Below the pieces are notes generated by a model. The model was not told the DNA's origin. It made no database searches and saw only the letters and a program-made list of their open reading frames with translations. Made by a program: the position numbers and the translations under genes. Positions 45,619 to 53,439 of a stretch of 57,305 nt of DNA are shown piece after piece; within the stretch, counting starts at the first letter, position 1, and each line of letters begins with the position of its first letter. Where the stretch lies: positions 1 to 57,305 of the IMG/VR virus record IMGVR_UViG_3300021963_000150, one strand, 5' to 3'. The DNA is from a virus.

Positions 45619-45832
45619 TCATGGCTCCTGTCGTGATGATGTCGGTGAGTCGTTGCGTCATCTCCCTGATGTCCTCTAAGAGCGTCGTCGCAAACAGCGT
45701 GATGTCCTCGTCAGGGCTTCCGTCCGTCCATTCGTTTATGGCATCTACGAATAGGTTGTGGAAGGCTCGGTATGTATTCCATCCCCAAGCGTCGGGGTCG
45801 GGGAGCAGTGCGTAGAGTTCCGTGCGGTTCAT
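45605..45832 (-). CDS. Hypothetical protein, 75 aa
   Basis: Helical; TELYALLPDPDAWGWNTYRAF. ATGA overlap with the sigma region 4 gene. Confidence 0.74.
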   Translation of the reverse strand: MNRTELYALLPDPDAWGWNTYRAFHNLFVDAINEWTDGSPDEDITLFATTLLEDIREMTQRLTDIITTGAMSEAD

Positions 45833-46086
45833 GCGTCCTCCGTCTGTGCGTCAAACGCCCCCCGTTGGACGAGGCTCTGAATGGCTCGTGCCTCGGTGCG
45901 ACGGACGCTTTCACGGGTTTCCCCGTTGCCAAGAATCTCGGCGACCTCACTGAGGGTTCGTGCGATGAATCCGTTGTCCACTCCGTATCGGAGCGTGAGA
46001 ACCTGTCGCTCGTGCGTGTCCAGCATCTCCAAAATCTGAATGCGACGCTCCCGTGGGTACGAGGCGAGGTTGATGTTGTAACTCAC
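45829..46086 (-). CDS. Sigma-70 region-4-only protein
   Basis: 85 residues. LDTHERQVLTLRYGVDNGF..RTLSEVAEILGNGETRESVRRTEARAIQSL follows region 4 of primary sigma factors (LDxREREVLxLRFGL...TLEEIGxxLGxTRERVRQIExxAL) almost position by position, but regions 1-3 are absent. It could contact the -35 box or dock on RNA polymerase. It is the sixth gene of an operon itself driven by the AAATCC element at 47013, a possible positive loop. Confidence 0.85.
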   Translation of the reverse strand: MSYNINLASYPRERRIQILEMLDTHERQVLTLRYGVDNGFIARTLSEVAEILGNGETRESVRRTEARAIQSLVQRGAFDAQTEDA

Positions 46087-46280
46087 TTATCCTCCTCAAA
46101 GGTGTCAAAGCCTTCTAGGGCTTCCAACATCTCTTGATGGTTCGTGGTCATTTGGGCAATACGCAAGAGCAACGCCTTGATGACGAGCATTGGCTCGTTC
46201 CTGAGGCAATCGTCGGCATCCTCATACTCGGAGCCAGCCACAGCGACACCCAGCGAGTAAGCGTGGTTGTAGGTGGTCAT
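46083..46280 (-). CDS. Hypothetical protein, 65 aa
   Basis: Helical; overlaps both neighbours (TGATG before, ATGA after). Confidence 0.74.
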   Translation of the reverse strand: MTTYNHAYSLGVAVAGSEYEDADDCLRNEPMLVIKALLLRIAQMTTNHQEMLEALEGFDTFEEDK

Positions 46281-46504
46281 CAGTCCCCCTCAAAGTATTC
46301 AGGGTAATGACCCTCAATGACGAACTCGGGGTTCGCCGATTCCGCAACTCGGTAGTAGAGCGACCCATCAGGCTCACGAATGAACTCAATCGCAAAGATT
46401 TCATCGTCAGCAACACAGATGGACATTAGGTACGGGCTGTCCTTGCGACAGTCGTCCTTGTGAACGATGACAATCGCATCATTCCCTCGGTGTATTTCGG
46501 TCAT
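46280..46504 (-). CDS. Hypothetical protein, 74 aa
   Basis: Beta-rich with DAIVIVHKDDC and LMSICVADDEIFAIEFI. TGATG/ATGA overlaps on both sides. Confidence 0.74.
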   Translation of the reverse strand: MTEIHRGNDAIVIVHKDDCRKDSPYLMSICVADDEIFAIEFIREPDGSLYYRVAESANPEFVIEGHYPEYFEGD

Positions 46505-46710
46505 CAGAGGCTCACCATCATGTCGTCGGGCTTGTGTCCAATCGCACGGAGAACGAGGCTTCCCAAAGGGACGCTATGTCCACCGAACTCCCTGTCCAGC
46601 ACATCGGCGTGATACAGGGCAACGCCCGTGGGCATAATCGCTTCGGAGAAAGCCACAGCGTCCTCCAGTGTCTCAAAGTTCATCGTCAGGGTGTACTTCT
46701 TCGGTTTCAT
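46504..46710 (-). CDS. Hypothetical protein, 68 aa
   Basis: GAGGAG precedes ATG 46710, which overlaps the previous stop. Small alpha/beta protein. Confidence 0.75.
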   Translation of the reverse strand: MKPKKYTLTMNFETLEDAVAFSEAIMPTGVALYHADVLDREFGGHSVPLGSLVLRAIGHKPDDMMVSL

Positions 46711-47012
46711 ACTGTCTCCTCAATGTTCTCGCCGTAGTTGGCGATTCCGTGCTTGCTTTCGTCGTAACACTCGGTGTGGTAGTTGCCGTAGTGGTAGTTG
46801 CCGTCCTCGTCCTCAAACTCCACTCGGGTTTCGTGGTCAAGGTAAATCTGCTTCTCGCACTCGTCGCACTCAAAGCCCGAACACTCGGCACAGCCCCAGC
46901 CGTCATCCACGGGGATGCGGTTGATGAACTTGCCGATGAGTGAGCCGTCCGCACGGGTCGCACCGAACTCGGTGGACTCTCCGCAATAGACGCAGTTGTA
47001 GTTCGTAGTCAT
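46707..47012 (-). CDS. Zinc-finger protein, 101 aa
   Basis: CVYCG, GCAECSGFECDEC and a later HTEC give two possible zinc sites. Heads the eight-gene operon 47012 to 45397 containing the region-4 gene. ATG fixed by promoter. Confidence 0.8.
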   Translation of the reverse strand: MTTNYNCVYCGESTEFGATRADGSLIGKFINRIPVDDGWGCAECSGFECDECEKQIYLDHETRVEFEDEDGNYHYGNYHTECYDESKHGIANYGENIEETV

Positions 47013-47419
47013 AAGGCTTCTGTCGCCAATCGTGCCGTAAGGATTTCGGCATCACGGACACACCACCCGTGGGCGTACCCGTCGGCATAGCGTGTCGGGC
47101 GAGAACCGTCGCCCTTGCCACGCATCGGCTCACCGCACTCACCACACGACTCGTCGTAGTGCCACTCGGCAGGCTCCTGAATGAAGCCGATGGTGACGAA
47201 CTCGCCATACGCCGTACGACCGTCAATGGTCATCGGGTAGGCGGTCACACGGGTTGGCTGGTCGTATTGCCCGCTCCCAAGTTCGTAGGAGTCCCAGATG
47301 TTCACATCCCAGTCGTCGTTGTACGCACCCCACCAGTCGCCCCCGTATTCGGATTTGGGCATGGTGTCCAGTTGTTGTTGCGCCCAAGCGAGAATCGCCT
47401 GCTTCATCTGTTCGTTCAT
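47009..47419 (-). CDS. Hypothetical protein, 136 aa
   Basis: Trp/Tyr/Asp-rich; CGECGEP near residue 92 and a later Cys may bind zinc. ATG fixed by promoter. Confidence 0.78.
   Translation of the reverse strand: MNEQMKQAILAWAQQQLDTMPKSEYGGDWWGAYNDDWDVNIWDSYELGSGQYDQPTRVTAYPMTIDGRTAYGEFVTIGFIQEPAEWHYDESCGECGEPMRGKGDGSRPTRYADGYAHGWCVRDAEILTARLATEAL
47013..47046 (-). promoter_or_regulatory. Leaderless-type element promoter for the eight-gene operon 45397-47012
   Basis: AAATCCTTAC, 10 bp, GCGACAG, 7 bp, ATG; within the 3' codons of 47009-47419. Confidence 0.8.
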
Positions 47420-47784
47420 GCTCCCTCTGTCTCCTTGTAGGTCGTAAGGATTTGCTGACGGATGCGACGCACCAGTTCTGATGCCTGCGAGCCACGACCG
47501 TTGTAGTCGTTGTTGGAGTCAATGCCCAACGCACCGCAGAGCCAGTAGAGGAACGACAGGTTGTAGACACCCTCCATCTTGTCCACGGGGTTGCCGTTGG
47601 CATCAAAGATGGTGGACTTCGGGTTGGAATAGTCGGATTCCAGCGTCTGAATGAGTCGTGCCTTGCGGAGTTCATCCTCGGTGAAGTGGGGGGCGTAGAA
47701 CTCGGGAAGGAAGATGGTATGCCCGTCGCCGATGACTTTGCCGTCAGCGAGGGCGTTGCTTGTGCGTTGTAGTAAGTCGGTCAT
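47416..47784 (-). CDS. Hypothetical protein, 122 aa
   Basis: Alpha/beta, ends in helical Lys/Arg-rich segment. ATG fixed by promoter. Right-most gene of the minus-strand region. Confidence 0.78.
   Translation of the reverse strand: MTDLLQRTSNALADGKVIGDGHTIFLPEFYAPHFTEDELRKARLIQTLESDYSNPKSTIFDANGNPVDKMEGVYNLSFLYWLCGALGIDSNNDYNGRGSQASELVRRIRQQILTTYKETEGA
47420..47453 (-). promoter_or_regulatory. Leaderless-type element promoter for 47009-47419
   Basis: AAATCCTTAC, 10 bp, GAGACAG, 7 bp, ATG. Confidence 0.82.
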
Positions 47785-47818
47785 ACTCCCTCTGTCCCCC
47801 GACACGGGATAAGGATTT
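47785..47818 (-). promoter_or_regulatory. Leaderless-type element promoter for 47416-47784
   Basis: AAATCCTTAT, 10 bp, GGGACAG, 7 bp, ATG. Divergent from the plus-strand copy at 47861. Confidence 0.82.
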
Positions 47819-47860
47819 ATGGGTCGTGAACAGCGGAAAAGCCCCGCGATGAGGGCTGGG

Positions 47861-47896
47861 AAATCCTTACGGTGGTCATTGGGGCAGTGTGATTCT
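47861..47896 (+). promoter_or_regulatory. Degenerate leaderless-type element promoter for 47897-48385
   Basis: AAATCCTTAC, 10 bp, GGGGCAG, then 9 bp to the first ATG. Confidence 0.65.
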
Positions 47897-48385
47897 ATGA
47901 TGACCGACATGACCCAACCATTGACTGAGCAAGAGGCGGTACGCCGTTACAAGGAGGGCGTTGCCCTGTTGGAGAAGGAGTACGGGAGCGTATTCCGTGC
48001 GCCCTCCGAGGAAGTCCGTGAGAACTCCGAGCGCATGAGGGCGTTCTACGTCATTCAGAAGTACGGCGGTTCCATCACTCGCCAAGTGCTGTCCCAATAC
48101 ATGATTCCCCCCTCCATTGCCGAGGCTGTTCTTGCCGAGTGTGGGGGCGATGGGGTGACGACCGTTGAGCCGAAAGTGAGCCGTGCCGACCAATACAAGG
48201 CGTTTGAGCAGTGGGCGAGCGACCACGACTCCGAGCAGTTCACGACCGACCAGTTAGTTGAGCAGTCGGGATTCTCGTACCCCACCGTTCTCAAGTTCAT
48301 TGAGGGCAGTCCGTACTTCCGCAAGGTAAAGAAGGGCTTGTACGAGTGTCGTAACGACCGCCTGCGTCGGGAGCAAGCCGAATAA
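47897..48385 (+). CDS. Winged-helix-like DNA-binding protein, 162 aa
   Basis: Starts at either of two adjacent ATGs. The C-terminal half (QFTTDQLVEQSGFSYPTVLKFI...FRKVKKGLYE) looks like a winged helix; an earlier ITRQVLSQYMIPPSIAEAVL may be a second one. Precedes the AAA+/VWA pair on the same strand. Confidence 0.72.
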   Translation: MMTDMTQPLTEQEAVRRYKEGVALLEKEYGSVFRAPSEEVRENSERMRAFYVIQKYGGSITRQVLSQYMIPPSIAEAVLAECGGDGVTTVEPKVSRADQYKAFEQWASDHDSEQFTTDQLVEQSGFSYPTVLKFIEGSPYFRKVKKGLYECRNDRLRREQAE

Positions 48386-48403
48386 CCCCTGCGTGAGGGT
48401 CGC

Positions 48404-48437
48404 AAATCCTTACGGCGAGGGTTGCGACAGTAGGGGT
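48404..48437 (+). promoter_or_regulatory. Leaderless-type element promoter for 48438-50674 (plus strand)
   Basis: AAATCCTTAC, 10 bp, GCGACAG, 7 bp, ATG at 48438. Confidence 0.8.
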
Positions 48438-49178
48438 ATGACCATCACAACCGACATCACCAAACTTCCCCCCTGCTGGCAGAAAGTCGCTAAGGCTCTC
48501 AACGCTGGCATTGACCGCATCATTCTGTTCGGACCTTCCGGCACTGGCAAGACCTACGCCGGACTGTCCTACGGCTTCACCCGTGGAGGCGCACACCGCC
48601 TCGTTTGTACGGAGGACATGACTAACGCCGATGTGTGCGGTGCGTTCATGCCCGACCGAAGTGGCTCGTTCTCGTGGGTCGCTGGTTCTGCGCTCAAGGC
48701 GTGGGACGGCGACGGCATCGTGGGCGGTCGCCTCGTTGCCGACGAAGTGGACAAGGCTGGGGGCGATGTTCTCGCTACCCTGCTCGCCTTCATGGACTCT
48801 CCTGAGTCTGCGTCGTGGGAGAACCCCGAAACGGGTCGTGTCCACCGCCCTCGTGAGGGCTTTTCGGTCGTAATGACGACCAACATTGAGAACATGAGGG
48901 AGTTGCCCACGGCACTCACCGACCGTTTCCCTGTTCGGATTCGCATTGACCAACCGCATCCCGACGCTCTCGCTCGCCTCTCACAAGACTTGCGTGGGAT
49001 TGCCGTGCGTCTTGCCGACGCTGGGCGTGAGCGACTGTCGCTCCGTGCGTTCTACGCCTTTGACAAGTTGCGCTCGTCGCTCCCCATTGAGGAAGCCGCC
49101 GACATTGTGTTCGGTGACCGTGCGACGGCGATACTGGAAGCGATGCGTATTGACTCGTTGTCGGGGAGTTCGCTGTGA
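48438..49178 (+). CDS. MoxR/CobS-type AAA+ ATPase
   Basis: Walker A GPSGTGKT at residues 32-39, Walker B LVADEVDK at 99-106, sensor-type TTN near 146 and an Arg in LTDRFPVRI near 161. Single AAA+ domain of 246 residues, as in MoxR chaperones that work with VWA proteins to insert metals or remodel complexes. It overlaps the metallopeptidase/VWA gene by GTGA, so the two probably form a complex. Confidence 0.9.
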   Translation: MTITTDITKLPPCWQKVAKALNAGIDRIILFGPSGTGKTYAGLSYGFTRGGAHRLVCTEDMTNADVCGAFMPDRSGSFSWVAGSALKAWDGDGIVGGRLVADEVDKAGGDVLATLLAFMDSPESASWENPETGRVHRPREGFSVVMTTNIENMRELPTALTDRFPVRIRIDQPHPDALARLSQDLRGIAVRLADAGRERLSLRAFYAFDKLRSSLPIEEAADIVFGDRATAILEAMRIDSLSGSSL

Positions 49179-50674
49179 CCGACACGATGACTACGGGCAT
49201 TCGCCCCTTGCCCGAGGCGTTGGGGCGTGGAGACATTGCCCCTCGCACGGGCGAATGGCGAGTGAATGAGTGCGCCCCTGTCCGTGGAGTACCCGTGACC
49301 TCTGTTGAGGACAGGTTCATGCGTGTCCCTATGGGCAACGACGAACTCTCCGAGATTGTGCGTGTTCACGAACTTGTCCATGCCAAGGTGTCGCCAAGAG
49401 ACTTGCGACCGTGGGTTGCTCGTGGCATTGCGAGCGATGATGCCATGCGAGCAGTAGAGGAGATGCGAGTGAACTACCTCGCCTCCACGCTGGGGTACGA
49501 CATGAACCTCATCGTAGACGGTTCGGAAACCCAGTCGGGCGAACAACTTGCCAAGATGGGCGAATGGCGTGGACTCGTGATGATGACTATGGCACTCGCT
49601 GGAACGGGTGGACTCAAGAAGTTTCTCACGGGCGTTCGCCGTCATAACCGAGTGTGGGGCAATGTTCTGAACGACATCGCTAAGAAGGCGATGAAGGAGA
49701 TGAAGCGTACGGGTAAGGAGAGACTCGCCTCCACCGATGTCGGGCTGAACGGACTCCCCATCGGGTTCTGTACGACCGAACGCATTGCGGAGTGGGCAGA
49801 CCGTATGGCTGGCGAAGCACCTGACGACAAGTCGTCTGACGACAAGGGCGATGCTGGCGGTGACGACAAGGGCGATGCTGGCAGTGACGACACGGACAAG
49901 GGCGAGATGTCTCCCAAGAAGCGTGGGCGACCGAAGTTGGGCGATGTTGATACTGGCGAAGCCTCCAAGAAGGTTCGTGACTCTGCCATTCTCCCTGACG
50001 CACCTCCATCGTGGATGTCGCTGAAAGTAGAACGCCTACCACTCCCCGAAGTGTTGGGTGGAGCCATCGGCAAGAAGCGTGTTGCCTCACAAGTGGGCAA
50101 GAACCCTCGTCGCCTTCATCGTTTGCTCACCGACCCTCAGAAGCGTGTGTTTGACCGAGTGGTACGGGGTAAGGGTGGAGTCGTCGTCATTGACGCTAGT
50201 GGCTCTATGTCTCTCTCACGGGAGCAAATTCGTGAAGTGGTCTTGTCTGCCCCAGGGTGTACGGTTCTCACCTACACTTGCTTTGAGTGGGAGAAAGATG
50301 AGAACGGCGAGGCTATTCGCCCTAATGCGTGGGTGCTTGCCAACAAGGGGCGTATCTGCGATGAGATGCCATTCAGTAGTGGCAGTGGCAATGGAGTAGA
50401 CCTTCCTGCGTTGGAGTGGGCTGTGGCTCATCGCCAGCGTTCGTCTACTCCTATCGTGTGGGTGAGCGACATGGGTGTATCGGGTATGTATGACCGTTTC
50501 CACGATGCCCTCACTCTCAAGTGTGTGGAGTATTGCGAACGGCACAACATTGTCGTCGTACCTGACACTAAGACGGCGAGTATGTACCTCACGGCATTGG
50601 CGAATGGGGAACGAATGAAGGTTCGGAAACCGAGTCGCTGGAAAGATGTGGAGAGTAAGTACCTCTCCAAGTAA
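49175..50674 (+). CDS. DUF2201-type metallopeptidase-like and VWA-domain protein
   Basis: GTG start overlapping the ATPase. N-terminal HELVH (residues 65-69) and a following Glu-Glu helix (EEMRVNYLAS) fit an HExxH metallopeptidase-like domain; a low-complexity Asp/Lys/Gly linker lies at about 208-250; the C-terminal VWA domain has the MIDAS motif DASGSMS near residue 340 and a late SDMG. 499 residues. The ATPase/VWA pair parallels CobS/CobT and MoxR/VWA systems; substrate unknown. Confidence 0.85.
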   Translation: MTDTMTTGIRPLPEALGRGDIAPRTGEWRVNECAPVRGVPVTSVEDRFMRVPMGNDELSEIVRVHELVHAKVSPRDLRPWVARGIASDDAMRAVEEMRVNYLASTLGYDMNLIVDGSETQSGEQLAKMGEWRGLVMMTMALAGTGGLKKFLTGVRRHNRVWGNVLNDIAKKAMKEMKRTGKERLASTDVGLNGLPIGFCTTERIAEWADRMAGEAPDDKSSDDKGDAGGDDKGDAGSDDTDKGEMSPKKRGRPKLGDVDTGEASKKVRDSAILPDAPPSWMSLKVERLPLPEVLGGAIGKKRVASQVGKNPRRLHRLLTDPQKRVFDRVVRGKGGVVVIDASGSMSLSREQIREVVLSAPGCTVLTYTCFEWEKDENGEAIRPNAWVLANKGRICDEMPFSSGSGNGVDLPALEWAVAHRQRSSTPIVWVSDMGVSGMYDRFHDALTLKCVEYCERHNIVVVPDTKTASMYLTALANGERMKVRKPSRWKDVESKYLSK

Positions 50675-51350
50675 GTCTGACGACTACTCACAAGTGGTGT
50701 TGGTCATTCAGTAGTGAGTGGTCGTCACCTAAGGGGAGTGGTGTACCTGATGAGGGTATGCCACTCCCTCTCTCTATGTATGGGGTAAAGCGAGGGGGCG
50801 AGTGAGAGATGAGAGTGATGAGTGAGTAGGTGAGTGAGTAGGTGAGTGAGAGATGAGAGTAGGTGAGTAGGTGAGTGAGTAGGTGAGTAGGTGAGTGAGT
50901 AGGTGATGGGTGAGTAGGTGAGTGAGTAGGTGAGTGAGAGATGAGTAGGTAAGTGAGTAGGTGAGTGATGAGAGTGATGAGTAAGTGAGTAGGTGAGTGA
51001 GTAGGTGATGGGTGAGAGTGATGAGTAAGTGAGTAGGTGAGTGAGTAGGTGATGGGTGAGTGAGTAAGTGATGATTGTTTGTATGCGTCTATGTATGCGT
51101 CTATGTATGCGTCTATGTATGCGTATGACGATAATGGGATAGTGGTATGTGTGTAGTACCCGTAAGCAACCCGTGGCACTTGTGCGACGACTATGTAGTG
51201 AGTGAGAGATGAGTACGGGGTGGGGTAGGTATGTAGGTGGGGTATGTAGGCAAGTAGGGAGAGGGGTATGTATGTAGTACCCGTAAGATACCCGTGAGGC
51301 TTGCGACTAAAGCAACAACGACGACGACTCTCATTACCTACCTCAACGAC
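50675..51350. repeat. GTGAGTAG microsatellite and 12-bp repeats
   Basis: From about 50800 to 51070 the sequence is built from GTGAGTAG/GTGAGTGAGAGATGAG words; 51084-51125 holds four copies of GTATGCGTCTAT; two imperfect copies of a segment starting TGTAGTACCCGTAAG lie near 51151 and 51271. The minus-strand frame 50688-51179 only translates the repeats (TYSLTYSLTH). No gene seen. Confidence 0.85.
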
Positions 51351-51554
51351 GTGACTAAGAGTGATTGCTCACACGATAAAGATGTGACTCATTACGAGTT
51401 CGGGTAGACGGCAATCGTGTTGGCGAGACAATGAGACACAATGTGTCCACTTGTATCACTATGTATGACTGTGTAATACAAGCGTCACTGTAAGTATGTA
51501 TGTGGTTATGTATGCGTAAACATACGGAACAATGTATGACCATACGGCATACGC
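51351..51554. other. AT-richer flank of the candidate origin
   Basis: No gene recognised. Contains TATGTATG and CATACGG words; composition falls toward A/T compared with the rest of the window. Confidence 0.4.
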
Positions 51555-51850
51555 AGTTGTGGATAACTTGTGAATAACTTGTGGACAACTTGTGAATAAC
51601 GAAGTGTAATAACTACTATTACTGTAGAACAATAGTTCAGGTTGTGGATAACTTTTATCTAACGAAGATAGACAAGGTGTTATCAACAGATTTATCAACA
51701 GGTTGTGGATAACTTATCAACAGGTTTATTCACAGATTGTGGATAAAGTAACAAGTTATCAACAGAATGAAAGCGGTTATCCACAAGTCCATAGGTGATT
51801 TCGGCAGTCCCGAGTATTGATTATCAACTTATCAACAGGGTTATCCACAT
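51555..51850. other. Candidate replication origin with dense DnaA boxes
   Basis: Perfect DnaA boxes at 51558, 51643, 51704, 51738, 51777 and 51841 (both orientations) and at least nine one-mismatch boxes (TTATCAACA, TGTGAATAA, TTATTCACA, TGTGGACAA) in 300 AT-rich bases. This density is what bacterial and plasmid DnaA-dependent origins look like. No iteron-binding Rep gene is adjacent. Confidence 0.75.
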
Positions 51851-51851
51851 C

Positions 51852-51911
51852 GAACGAATGTTTTCCGAACAGATGTTCGGTGCGAACAGGTGTACGACGA
51901 ACAAATGTTCG
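51852..51911. promoter_or_regulatory. Four tandem LexA-like boxes
   Basis: GAACGAATGTTT, GAACAGATGTTC, GAACAGGTGTAC and GAACAAATGTTC at 51852, 51867, 51884 and 51899 (steps 15, 17, 15). Two are perfect GAAC-N4-GTTC. They directly follow the DnaA-box cluster. Confidence 0.6.
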
Positions 51912-52048
51912 CCTCACCGACCCCGTAAGAGAAACAGCGGGACTTTTTCGCGAAAGACTTTCGAGGGGGGCAGCCCTGTACACAATTTTGAGGTCAGCCT
52001 CATCTCAGTTAGATTTATCTAAACCGTGTTCAGGATGACTCAAGGCAT

Positions 52049-52062
52049 AACGGTGGCGGAAA
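52049..52062 (+). repeat. Dispersed ACGGTGGCGGAAAG element
   Basis: Exact copy 46 bases past the stop of the methyltransferase; palindromic AGATTTATCT lies about 35 bases upstream. Confidence 0.85.
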
Positions 52063-52107
52063 GGGCCCCTGATGTTGTTCGTCCCCTGGGGGATGCGGCG
52101 AATGTGG

Positions 52108-53193
52108 CTACATTTCCACTGCCGATGTGGCTACATTCCCTCTAGCCCACTCCAGGCGCTTGTTGATTATCTCTAGGTACTCCCCAGTCATCTCTATCCC
52201 GATGCTGTTGAACCCCTCTAGGGTTGCTGCCACTAATGTGGAGCCGGAGCCAGCGAACGGGTCCAAGATAGTCCCGGCCGTCGGCGTTATCAGTTTGCAG
52301 AGATAACGCATTAAGGCTAAGGGCTTGACCGTTGGATGATTGTTGCCGTCTTTGACGTCCATTCCGGCATTTCTTTCTGACTTGGACGCTTTTGCGCAGT
52401 AGAAATATGGCGTCCAGTCCGCCTCGATGGAATCATCGATGATGACGTTGGCGGGCCATCGCCCCACGGTGGAGGAAAGCAACTCGGCTTTTTGCTCCGA
52501 ATCGGTTTTCCAGATGCCGCCTCGCGGGGATGCCCACTTACCCTGGCCGCCCTCCCCTACCCGGGTGGCATCAATATTGAGAGCCCCGGTTCCGTGTGTC
52601 AGGACATTGTTGGCGTTCGAGCCCTCGAAGGGCTTGCGGGCGAGCACAATTGGCTCGTGGGCCGGTTTTAAAGCCGTTCCCCAGCCTTCCCACTGTTTTG
52701 CTTCTTTCGTTGAAGGAGCGGTGATTGGCACGCTAATGGCGGCAACTCCGACGCTGTTTGTGTTTGACGCGTACGTGCCGCCCTTTTCTTTGGTGGATTG
52801 GGCCGCATTGCCGCCGAGTTTCTTTTCGCCGATGACTTCGCGCGTCGCTCCGGCCGCCTTGTCGATGGCTTTTGAAATATCGTGCGATTTTGGAAAGCCG
52901 CTGCCGTAAATCCAGTGCAGGGAGTCTCGGGTTTCAAAACCGGCGTCTTCGATGGCGCATGCCATCCGGTGGTAGGTCCTGGTGCCCCCGAAGGCTACAA
53001 GATGTCCGCCGGGCTTGAGTACGCGTAAACAGTGGGCCCAAATGGTGACGTTGTACGCGATTCCTGAAGAATCCCACTTTTTGCCCATAAAACCTAATTC
53101 ATACGGCGGGTCGGTGACGATGGCGTCGATGCTGCAGTCGGCGAGGTACGGGAGTTCGTTCAGGCTATTTCCATGGATGATTTGCGTGTTCAT
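52108..53193 (-). CDS. DNA methyltransferase (beta-class, N4-cytosine or N6-adenine)
   Basis: TDPPYELGF near residue 27 (motif IV) comes before LDPFAGSGSTLVAA near 312 (motif I), the beta-class order. 361 residues is normal. It would methylate phage DNA to escape host restriction or tag it. Target sequence cannot be told. No endonuclease neighbour, so a solitary enzyme. An ACGGTGGAGGAAAG variant (52466-52479) lies inside it. No Shine-Dalgarno site is evident at the ATG. Confidence 0.92.
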   Translation of the reverse strand: MNTQIIHGNSLNELPYLADCSIDAIVTDPPYELGFMGKKWDSSGIAYNVTIWAHCLRVLKPGGHLVAFGGTRTYHRMACAIEDAGFETRDSLHWIYGSGFPKSHDISKAIDKAAGATREVIGEKKLGGNAAQSTKEKGGTYASNTNSVGVAAISVPITAPSTKEAKQWEGWGTALKPAHEPIVLARKPFEGSNANNVLTHGTGALNIDATRVGEGGQGKWASPRGGIWKTDSEQKAELLSSTVGRWPANVIIDDSIEADWTPYFYCAKASKSERNAGMDVKDGNNHPTVKPLALMRYLCKLITPTAGTILDPFAGSGSTLVAATLEGFNSIGIEMTGEYLEIINKRLEWARGNVATSAVEM

Positions 53194-53398
53194 GATGCAA
53201 AAGACATTAGTTCACGTCTACGTGGCGGCCGTGCACTCGATGGAATTCCTTGACCGGTCTCGAGGGCTGCCGGGCGGGTTTTTTATTTATTTGATGTTTT
53301 TCCCAGGGGCCCTTCAGCCAGGGGCTCAAAATATATAACTCGCGATTTGGTGACTGGATAAATTTAACCAAACGTGATGGGGGTATGCGCTACGTATG

Positions 53399-53412
53399 AC
53401 GGTGGCGGAAGA
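53399..53412 (+). repeat. Dispersed ACGGTGGCGGAAGA element
   Basis: One-base variant; GCTA six bases upstream. Confidence 0.75.
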
Positions 53413-53439
53413 GCCTGGCGGCCGGAGCCTGAAGGTGAT

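Noticed and set aside
15298-47818. Interpretation of the AAATCC element as a pure translation signal
   Set aside because: It precedes a non-coding RNA and micro-leaders that carry their own ribosome sites, and the purine run before ATG varies while the two distal boxes do not.
48297-48959. Minus-strand frame of 220 codons
   Set aside because: Antisense to the MoxR ATPase with clear Walker motifs.
50688-51179. Minus-strand frame of 163 codons (TYSLTYSLTH repeats)
   Set aside because: Merely a translation of the GTGAGTAG microsatellite; no start signals.
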